From Owenia fusiformis (taxonomy: Eukaryota > Annelida > Polychaeta > Sabellida > Oweniidae): a DNA stretch of 64,000 nucleotides. The stretch is taken from the NCBI GenBank assembly GCA_903813345.2, contig CAIIXF020000007.1, positions 131,730 through 195,729 on the forward strand, written 5' to 3'. The notes below the pieces were generated by a model that saw only the letters and a list, made by a program, of their open reading frames with translations, was not told the origin of the DNA and made no database searches. This document shows, one piece after another, positions 54,786-64,000 of the stretch. Position numbers and translations under genes: made by a program. Within the stretch, counting starts at the first letter, position 1; each line of letters begins with the position of its first letter.

Positions 54786-56235
54786 AGTGAAGTTTTCCAA
54801 AATGCACGGATTTGTAGCACTGCTTCTAGATTACTGAGGGGATGTTGAAATCCATAAACAAAAAACGCAACAACCAAATAAATTGTAATTCCATAACAAG
54901 AAACAAGCGGGGACCGCATCAATTTGGTGATATCAATTTCATTTACTCTATCATGAAGGCATGTAACTCCATGGAACCAATACAGTCATGATTATTTTAC
55001 ATATTACTGATTGAATAGAATAACAGTCAATATGTAGTAAAGGGATACATTTCAAAAACAGACATAAAATGCACCAATCTCATCTGTTTAGCTTTGAATG
55101 AATGTCAAATGCTACTAACTAAATCTCATTTCAGCATGGTGGATAGCAAAATTTCTTTGTGGCATGTATTGGCTTTGTTCAATGTGGTTTTATTGCCAAA
55201 ATCCTGTCCTTTTTTGTACATGACTGGCAGACATGACAATCAAGTCACATTTGAAGTGAAAATCTTTTGAACACCATTTTCTTACTGAAACCTGGCGTAG
55301 TTTTGAAGATTTCACAACAGAAAATGAATGGACATCCAAATCTTCTATATAGTCTATGGTTTAAATTTGTCTTACTATAACAACAACCATTGTTATGTAA
55401 CCATGACATATTGTTATAGTCTTCAACTTTTTGTTGATGGTGGTTGACGTTTGGTGTCTGTAACAGATGACAGGTAGCGACATTTTGCATGTTAATGCTA
55501 TGTATGAAATTCTGTTTGAAACCTCACTTTACAAATATAAAATAAATCAAATATTTTTTTTACTTTTATTCATTTATTTTTAAGCACTTGGTTATACATT
55601 GATTGATAAGGCACTTTTATGAACATCCATCAACAGGGCACTGTTTCATATCATTTATTGTACAACAATATGCCTCTAGTCTAAAATCCTCAGGGCCTAC
55701 CCACGTGCCCTGTCACTATAAAACTAAAATACCTCCAAATTTTCAAAAATCCTTAATGTCAGGGCCATTGTTTTGGGCCACACTATAATTGTTAAGAAAT
55801 GTCATAATATCAATTGACTTTATTATGAAGTAAACTGTAAGAATGACCAAAATGACTATATTATACATGTTATAGGTAATCCAAGTTATAACATAATATA
55901 TAAATTCATCTCTTCAGATGCTTGATTACTACCTTTTCTATAAAATGGGTGTACAGTTAAACCAATCCGAACAAAAGTGTTTGGATTAGTGAGTGTTCAG
56001 ATTTTTTCTTAATACGTAGGTCTATGGGAGATAATAAAATTGGAAAGTGTTCACATAGAGAGGTAACAAAGGATCATGTCAATATTTCAATTTTATTTTG
56101 AATGATTAACTGACTCCCTAAATCCCCCCCCCCTATAGAGAAATTGGAACATTTAATGTTTTTTCATATTAGAGTCATTCTCTCTAAAAATCAAAATGTC
56201 CCCAGTACCATATGTCATTTAATTATTGTTTATGA
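54786..56235. other. Intergenic, no gene seen
   Basis: No splice-supported exon or family motif was recognised on either strand. Confidence 0.45.
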
Positions 56236-56237
56236 GG

Positions 56238-56360
56238 GTATATCGTAGCCTTGCCCAAGTCGGTATTTTTTTACTTATCTGATCTTGAATTATTACCGCC
56301 GGTCATAATAGAAATCAAGATAAGTAAAAGAGACCGACTTGGGCAAGGCTAGGTATATCG
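56238..56360. repeat. Hairpin MITE (~50-bp arms)
   Basis: tatatcgtagccttgcccaa..ggtatttttttacttatct is mirrored by agataagtaaaagagaccgacttgggcaaggct. Essentially a full palindrome. Confidence 0.8.
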
Positions 56361-56709
56361 TAATACATTGACATTCTCCCCAAATGTAAAAACTGAATAC
56401 CCTAAAATCCCTTCATTAAATTCTAATCACTTGTTCTTCTAAAATAAAAAACATCTTTTAATTTTTTCTGTAGATTTGAGAGAAATCTAATTACCAAGTT
56501 CATCCAAAAAGTCTCTATGCTCTCTAGTATAGACTGAAAGTCAATCATATTTGAATCTGGAACACAGTTTTCAAATCAAGGGAATTCCTTAGAAAGAGCA
56601 TTTGCTAGCACTTCAAACTATCTATACCCCATTTCTATCTAACAGGAATTTTGAACTTTCCCAGTCCCTTCAAAAACAATTTTTATCCAACAGATTCTCA
56701 ACATAACCA

Positions 56710-57580
56710 AACTAGAAAATGGCAACTCCACGGAGTAGCGAATCCCAACGAACACTATATAAATCATCAATCTGTACAGTCACAATGGAATATACTCTTA
56801 CCTTCAATAAATATTTTAAATCATTGTAGTATCATGTAACCATACTTTCAAGATAACTTTAAGTTATGGCGAATTTCTGCTCTAGTCAGCCATTTTGAAT
56901 TTTTAGAGGCGCAAATCAGAAAAAAAACAATGCCATAATTGTGATCTACTCTGAAATTCCTTCAATTTGAGTATAATATAGCCATACTTTTAAGAGATCA
57001 GAAAACAATTGCGAAATCCCGCATTAGGCAGCCATTTTGAATTTTTTGAGGCCCAAATCAGAAAAACTTTACAATATTTGCAATCTACTCTAAATTGCCT
57101 TTCATTTGAGTATAATAAAGCTATATTTCAAAAACATCTCAAAATTAACGCAAATTCCTGTTTTCCTAATCCCCCATTTACGGCCCCTGGGGGTCAGGGT
57201 GAAAAACCTGGGATATATGTGAAATAGATATATGTTGTTAATATACTACCAAAATTTCAAATAATAATATTTATTATTTTGGTTTAAAATGAAAAACATA
57301 AGATTTTTGCGACCATCTTGAAAAACTTGCGTAAAACTGTACACCAATATACATCTTTCCACCAAATATGAAAAAAAATTGTCAACTAGTATTCGAGTTA
57401 TCTTCTGGACAGACGGACGGACTGACTGACTGACTGACTGACTGACTGACTGACTGACTGACTGACTGACTGACTGACGGACTGACTGACTGACGGACTG
57501 ACAGACTGACGGACTGACGGACGGACGGAGGGCTTCACTATATCCCTACAGAACTTCGTTCGTTGGGATAATGATGTTGA
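56710..57580 (-). repeat. Dispersed repeat, copy 2 (inverted relative to 9.8 kb)
   Basis: Blocks gccattttgaattttt, aaatcagaaaaaaaacaatg and ttgagtataatatagccata are the complements of the copy at 9,834-10,500, in the same order when reversed. It ends with the (GACT)n tract and gaacttcgttcgttgggata. Confidence 0.75.
57412..57530. repeat. (GACT)n microsatellite
   Basis: Long run of gact units with ggac interruptions at the borders, inside the dispersed repeat. A short version occurs at about 9,914 in copy 1. Confidence 0.95.
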
Positions 57581-58061
57581 ATCACCAGATCACTTTAGGG
57601 TTCCAGCATGGTAACTCATGATTAAATTAACATTCAGAAGTTGAGTTGTATGCAGACAGAAATGAGACATATGCCAAGATTTAAGCTAACATATCAACTA
57701 ATGAAAGGTATCTAATGGCTTACCATGCTTAAACCAGTCCACACAAAGCAAATGTGTGCAAAAGTAATCTTAAAGTTTTATTCGTTCATCTGTATACTAT
57801 ATGTAAGTCTAGGTCATAGGGTGCCCTGCTCTATAAATTCACTTTAAATACAACTCATTATTTTATACATAAAATTATTTTGTACATACAATTCTCTCAC
57901 AGCCACCTGCAGTAACAGTTAAGTATTAAAATACTTCATGAGGATCATTCATTCTATGCTAACATATTTTGAAGCAGATGAAACATTAGCAAATGACAAA
58001 ATGTATATTGAGTCAATGAATTTTTTACAGAATGCTATACATAAGATCATTTGCGAAGATA

Positions 58062-58247
58062 CAGGGTGAGCCAAAAAATATGTTTTGTAAAATGGCCATA
58101 AAAGTGTGACCATTTGGAATAGACCAATGAAACTTAGTTGATGAAAGAACGATGAACGTAGTTTGATTTGGCCAAATATGACTTCAAACCCTTACCAGAT
58201 TACTGAGTTATTAAGATTTGTTTGGGCTACCATTTTGGTTCACCCTG
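58062..58247. mobile_element. 186-bp Tc1/mariner-type MITE
   Basis: CAGGGTGAGCCAAAA at the left and TTTTGGTTCACCCTG at the right, both next to TA. No coding. Confidence 0.8.
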
Positions 58248-58249
58248 TA

Positions 58250-59238
58250 ATGTATCAAAAATGTATGGTCCCCATGAAATCTAATTCTGGATATGAACTC
58301 ACTACATTTGTACCTTTGTTGTAAGTTCAACAATTCACAATTATGATTTTGCACATTTCCCTATATTTAATTTACATCAATTTACGAAAATAAATTAATA
58401 CAAGCAATTATGTAGTGTATACTATGTATACTATTTGACACATTTGTGTATATAATGTTATGTGCCTTAGTGAACATGTTATGGTGTATATTATCTGTGA
58501 CCCACATCAAATTGAACACATTTGACATTAGTCACAAATAAGAGATGTCCAGAATGTTTCTTTTATCTTTTAAAAGAAACTTTCTGAACAACAAGAAACC
58601 ACAAGTTGGCACACACAAAAATAAGAAATTATCACTATTTTATAGAATAATAACAACTTCATCTTTAAACTAAAATCTCTATGATATTTTTATGGAATAG
58701 AAGAATTTTCACAAATGAATAATACAGTAATTAATTTGGAATGGACTCAAGCCATTGCAAAACTACATGTACTGTACATCATCCAAATGAAAAAGATGAC
58801 ACACAATCTGACACTGTCACAGTTAACAAGACATCATTCATAAAATATCTTTAAAACATCTTTATAAACTGTAAACATATACTGATATAGCCTAAAAATG
58901 GTGATCTGCCGCAATAAGATATAAGAGACAACACAGTGTATGTAGCACCATCTATTGATAGAGATGTTTTCATATCAATACTGACTTCTACTTTCCCATA
59001 TGGCTCAACTTACTAAAAACTTTATTTTACAACAATTGGAAATCTTTGAGAAGCCTGCTTTTGATTCATAAAAACGATACATGACAATGTTTTTAAATAA
59101 ATTAGCATAGAACACACTAGCACCAAAATATTGGATACATGTTTTGCACTGTGTCGCAAGGTAACATTTTGACAGTATTATTTGAAACATTCAAAGTGAC
59201 TCAAGCCATGTTATGCTTCAATTTATTTACGTTTAACA
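58250..59238. other. Intergenic / GALNT 3' side, nothing identified
   Basis: AT-rich; may include the 3' UTR of the GalNAc-transferase transcript. No further coding seen. Confidence 0.4.
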
Positions 59239-59240
59239 TA

Positions 59241-59448
59241 CAGGGTGACACAAAACTGCAACCATTTAATTTTGAAAAACCTTAATGACAATGGAATTCT
59301 CATAATTCTTTCTATCTTTATAGAGTGTTCAATGTACAAAATAGTGCATTCATATATACTAGAGCTATAGTATGCATCTACTAAGCTTTGAGATTTAAAT
59401 ATATAATGGTTTGACAAGGCATTAGAGTGTTGTATTTTTGTGTCACCT
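59241..59448. mobile_element. ~208-bp Tc1/mariner-type MITE
   Basis: Left CAGGGTGACACAAAACTGCA after TA; right end ttttgtgtcacc before TA. The arms are partly diverged. It lies in the 3' flank of the GalNAc-transferase gene. Confidence 0.65.
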
Positions 59449-59700
59449 AGTAACCGTGTTGCCTAAATTGCAAAACCATACATTGCTTCAAAAACTGAAT
59501 ATTTCTGACTGATTACACATACTTGTATACAATGTTTCTTGTGATTTTGACATTATCTCATTATGTACAATACTAAAACAATGATTCTGCTTGTACAAAA
59601 TTCCTTACAGGATTCAAAGTCAACTCTCTCACTGGATCTTAAGTTTCTATTTAAATAACCCATACTTTTACAGTAATTCACACACACTAAAAATAGATTT

Positions 59701-62700
59701 CTAATTTTTTTGTGCTTTTCGTTTCCATAGCCATATTTGCCTGTCAACTCCTGTGCATGGCTGCATTGAGAGCTTTTGTCCGTCTATGGAGATCTCCATA
59801 CATTTGTTGGTATTCACATGCTTAATGGTGTTATCCTGGAATCATACATATAATATACCAATATAATATTTTATAAGAAATATAGACCGAAGAGCAGGTA
59901 TTCAATTGACGAATAAATACCGCGAGGCAAGGCACAAACGTTTTCGAAAGCTTTTGTGCCTAGCCCTAAGGTATTTATTACTCGATATAATACCTGATCT
60001 ATTACAATTTGAGCATGAAAACTCACTAAAATTTTGCAAAATTGTCATTTCATTTCCTACTTCAAGAAATAAATATCGTTGACTTTGTTCACAGTCTATA
60101 GAAGTTTGTGAATACAGTCATGTTCGAAGCATCTTTATATTAAGCTATTTGTGCATTTCCAAAAGTGATAACTTGAGGAACATACTTTAAGTATGTTGTG
60201 ATTTTATGAATTTGGATGAGACTCATTTGGTGAATTAATTCTACAAAGGCAATAATTCCAACTGAGAAACAATCGTAAATTGTAAATGTCCTCATCATGT
60301 CCTCATCTCATACCAGGAAACATCCCTGAAGATTTCAAGACAATTGTTAAGCAGATTTGCCAGGAAATGTGCAACAATAAAAAGTGGGACAACACAAACC
60401 TCAAAATGAGATGGCACAGTTAAATAAAACACAGAAAGAAATGTCTGAAAATTAACTGAACAAAAACTTACTACTCCGTATATCCACTCCTGGTTTCCTC
60501 GTTGACCGTGACATGGATATATCATTACTTCCTGTCCCGCATAGTCTATACAGCCCTCGTCACGACGTATCTCATTCTCTTTACTTAACATCCAATACTG
60601 AAACATAATAACAGGAAATATTAGAGATATTTTATTCATTTCTAAATAATATGACTTTGGACAACGTGTTCTTCATTCACATGGCCATGTGACTTATTTC
60701 ACGACACTTCTGTCAAAAACATGAATGAAATTACTATTTCCAAATATGTGCATCTATTTTTCTCTTATCCACTATTATCATCTTGTCAACAAACGCTTTG
60801 CATATAAGGGTTTTACAGTTCATCGTGCTACATCATGTAACAAGTAATACGATGTATTATGTCACATATAATCTGTCACTTGGAATCCCATAATCATATG
60901 TGTTGAAAGATCAAACTTTTTAAGAAGTCATCTATTTAATGAGGATCATGCGTGTGATTTGTGGGATTCATAGATTCGCCAAATACATAGATGGCACTAA
61001 TGACTATTTTCAGTGAATAAATATTTAGAGATTAGGATTGTGTCTCTAACATTGACAGCTGTGATAAAAAGAATTCACTTGGGGTGGGGTAAATTATGTT
61101 GCCATTTCATAAAATGTTGATATAGTAACCAATAATAATAATGAGCAATAAATCAACATTTTCTTGATAACCAACACCAAAACTGAACAAAATAAATAAT
61201 TTTCCTCAACTGTTGGGACATCATCCTGTTTTATTCAAACAACATGTGCAATACTAATTGATAATAAAAAAATATTTGACCCTTTGTGCACGCTAGATGA
61301 AAGCATGGATGGGACAGAAGAACACCAGGGAATATCTGGGCCTGGGGTTAAGGCAAAGTAAATGACTAAAACTTGAAATAAAAAAGAATGTAAGATGGGA
61401 AATGAGCCGTGACATTGGGAGTAAACATCACAAGGTTGTTGGGTCAGTTATTTCCTGTCCCCTCAAGATCCAGGTATGGAATAAAAATTCTAAAGCTAGT
61501 ATGTCCTCCAAATGGCCTTCAAGTTGATGGCCTGCCCCAGAATGATGAAATGTTAATTTTACCTGTGGACTAGTAGGCCTTAATGCACGCTGCTTATGGT
61601 AATGAAAAATAATCTCTAATTTTAAGAAAATATCTCAAAGGTCTTTATCCTCTGGAAGCTTGAGGAAACTTATAACATTATAAAGTTTCATAAAATTAAA
61701 CTGTAAATGGAGCTTTATGTAAAGTACACAAAAAATTATGAATCTAAATTAACTTTTAAAAAATATTTTATAAAAATCAGGACATGTGAAACAAAATATA
61801 TACTAATAGTATAGAATATATCATAATATGATGGGTAAGTTAAACTATAATATGACAGGGGTTTGCAGAATATATAGTCTACAGTATCAATTAAATGATC
61901 TGTCAAAGGTTATTTAAAATGAAACCAACACTTTCAAATAAATTGATCATTTTCTTTATTCCTACCATTCAGTTCCAAAGGAGCATGTAGGTTATCGCAA
62001 ACAATTTCAGACGATTCTAACTTGAAGTATGAATATTTTCTGATCATGAACATGGCTGGGTGTTTGATTTTCTATGTTTGAATTTCCCCTTTAAGGAACC
62101 TTTAGACAGATGCCTCCTATGCTTGCCTCACCTGATTGCCTCCCATGTTGTGGCACTGCCACATTTTGATTGGCTTGTTCATAGAGTTGGAATCAACTGC
62201 ACTGTCCAGGCACCATGGAGAGTGTTTATTACGCACCTAGAAAGATTTGGGTGTAAATGAGTTTGTATCAACACTATACAATATCTAAGATAGAACAATC
62301 CACCAATTATGTATAAAATTGTTGTTACAACTTGATTCAGTGCTTGATATTAAAATGTGGGCTGAATAAAGCATACAAATATCTGAAGTTCTTCCTAAAT
62401 TCTGAAATTCCTAAATTGAGAAAATTGCATTTAGGGAGAATAACACTTATTATTTAGCCAGAAAAATAGTAACAATGTTTTAAGTTATCTCGTATCTTTT
62501 ATGAAAACAAACGCATCAAAATGTCACCATGGTAACATACCTCTCCAGAAGCCACAGCTTCACCAGGAATGAATAATTCTGGATATACATTTTTGACATA
62601 CCAGTCAAAACTTTTACAATTTAATCTTTTTCTTAAAGCTTTTCTGGCTGAGACATCTCCAAAATCTCCCTACAAAAGAGAAATAAGTGTGATTTGACAT

Positions 62701-63479
62701 AGAATATAAATATGAAGACAATTACTGGCATTGACAACAACAAAAGTTCATCACATATCATTCTATACAATGTAATTTGATTGATTTTGATAGGGTACTC
62801 TCACTTACCAGATCATAATTAAATCTTTCATAATAATAATTTTTATATTCATCCATCCACACTTCAGCAAGTCGGACAGAATTCTTTTTGACAACATTTA
62901 CTCCCGTTTTCCAAGAGTAAGGGCTGCGTTTACGGAAGATATGTCCTACATGGGAGCAGGGTGCAATCTCTAATGTACCACCACACATCCAAATCTGCAA
63001 ATAAGACACAAAAAGTGGGTGAAAAAATGTGATATGCAAAAATCAAAAAGAAATTAGAAATTTTGATTCCAACAAAGGATGGGTATCGATATGGTGAATT
63101 TTTTGAATTTTGAAAACATGTTTCTCTTAAACCAGTCATCAAAAAAATTTAAAAGTTGGGTTTACTAAAAAAAATTTAATTTTAATTTCAATAAATTTCA
63201 CAGATCTGTGCATTACTTTCAAAGGTTGACACAAATTAATCATCCTTGAGTGTTTATTAGAAAGTTTTAAAGTTGGCAACAGATTTAAAATACATTTTCA
63301 AATAGGTGGAAAAATTAAAAATATTCAATAAATATCACATTAACAAGAATTGAATCCTTACCCTAAAAGAAAGTTCAAGATTTTCCCCTCCCCATATGTC
63401 CATTCCAGGATCATATGTACCTAGCTCCTCAAAGTATTCCCTGCTGATGGAGAACAACCCTCCAGCCATGGTAGGTGAC
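59701..63479 (-). CDS. Polypeptide N-acetylgalactosaminyltransferase, C-terminal exons
   Basis: Exons in transcript order: 63479-63362, 62994-62809, 62669-62541, 62236-62132, 60597-60472 and 59835-59701 (TAG). All are GT..AG and in phase. The first has [13 protein letters not shown] and [15 protein letters not shown], the end of the GT27 catalytic domain (WGGEN motif). Next come [20 protein letters not shown] and [12 protein letters not shown] ricin-B lectin domain follows with three repeats: [28 protein letters not shown] and [14 protein letters not shown]. These enzymes start mucin-type O-glycosylation in the Golgi. Which of the 20 vertebrate isoforms it matches is unclear. The N-terminal part (membrane anchor, DxH) lies beyond the right edge. 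The third repeat lacks the usual CLD Asp. Confidence 0.93.
59880..60003. repeat. Hairpin MITE in a GALNT intron
   Basis: agcaggtattcaattgacga..ggcacaaacg is mirrored by cttttgtgcc..aataatacctgatc with a central ttttcgaaagc palindrome. ~55-bp arms. Confidence 0.65.
60598..62131. other. GALNT intron, nothing further identified
   Basis: 1.5-kb AT-rich intron between the second and first ricin-B repeat exons. No repeats or coding recognised. Confidence 0.6.
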
Positions 63480-64000
63480 CTAAAATAAAGGACATATACA
63501 ATAACATTCTTCTCTTACTCTTACTTCATAAATCTATTAATGATAAGTGAAGTTTGATTCACTTAATGATGTTCACTGGTTGGTAACTTTTTCAGGTTTT
63601 ACGACATTTTGTTAAAGCATGACTGTTGGCTATACCATCCCCAGAGTAAAACTTTAAATCATTTCCTTGTGTTATTATTTTTGAACCAGAAAGTTATTTT
63701 TCCAAAATGCTTGTGTCACTTTATTATCTAATCTCATGTAAAAATTCAACATTTTCCCAAACTTAAGTGATTGTTTTATTGAAATGTCCTTTAAAATCAA
63801 AAGTATGAAAATTGTATGAATAAACAATGATTTAGAATAATGAATTAACTCCTAGATTTAATTTGCTTACAAATATACATTTAATATCAAATAAAAAATA
63901 ACCTGCCCAAATTATGAAAGAAATTAAGGTTTCACTTCTATAAAAGAAAGGATCAGGTAGCATAGGGAACTATATAGCAATGACTTCATCAGTATTCCTC
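63480..64000. other. GALNT intron, nothing identified
   Basis: AT-rich intron upstream of the catalytic-domain exon. The next exon lies beyond the window. Confidence 0.6.

Overview
This is a gene-poor, AT-rich stretch of animal nuclear DNA. Coding information is in short exons with GT..AG introns, and mobile elements are dense. The genes (ZP-domain protein, KCTD protein, BBS12, GULO/ALO-like flavoprotein, secreted Cys-rich protein, polypeptide GalNAc-transferase) are metazoan. Intron structure, TE types and ZP/BBS12 divergence suggest a marine invertebrate, possibly a non-vertebrate deuterostome. I cannot name the species.

Layout. 1-1.0 kb: ~475-bp tandem repeat and a palindrome. 1.29-2.78 kb (+): last four exons of a ZP-domain membrane protein. 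4.4-4.9 kb: minisatellite. 5.06-5.82 kb (-): single-exon KCTD-type BTB protein. 6.94-19.54 kb (+): ten exons of BBS12, a chaperonin-like ciliary (BBSome assembly) protein. Its introns hold a hAT-like foldback element, a TIR element with a tRNA-like piece, a MULE-like MITE, hairpin MITEs and a dead mariner. 20.06-36.17 kb (-): nine core exons of a secreted FAD-linked oxidase with the C-terminal HWxK motif, plus candidate signal-peptide exons at 30.03 and 36.11 kb. A large palindromic array and a 5-kb long-TIR element lie in its introns. 36.5-38.1 kb: 44-bp minisatellite. 40.08-41.70 kb (-): four exons of a small secreted Cys-rich protein. 41.8-53.93 kb: a LINE copy interrupted by a 705-bp insert and by a MULE-like MITE, which is itself split by a 9.5-kb LTR retrotransposon. 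54-59.7 kb: no gene, only repeats. 59.70-63.48 kb (-): last six exons of a polypeptide GalNAc-transferase, running off the right edge.

The host genes are not an operon or pathway; they are independent neighbours. KCTD and BBS12 are head to head and may share a promoter region. The most unusual item is the LTR retrotransposon at 43,152-52,679. It has two 3,140-bp LTRs with one difference spotted, a single gag-protease ORF with no reverse transcriptase or integrase, and LTRs filled by ~2.2 kb of arrays phased on an ACTTAG core. Its 4-bp target duplication, the 9-bp duplication of the MITE around it and the 6-bp duplication of a third insert can all be read, so the nested structure is well supported.
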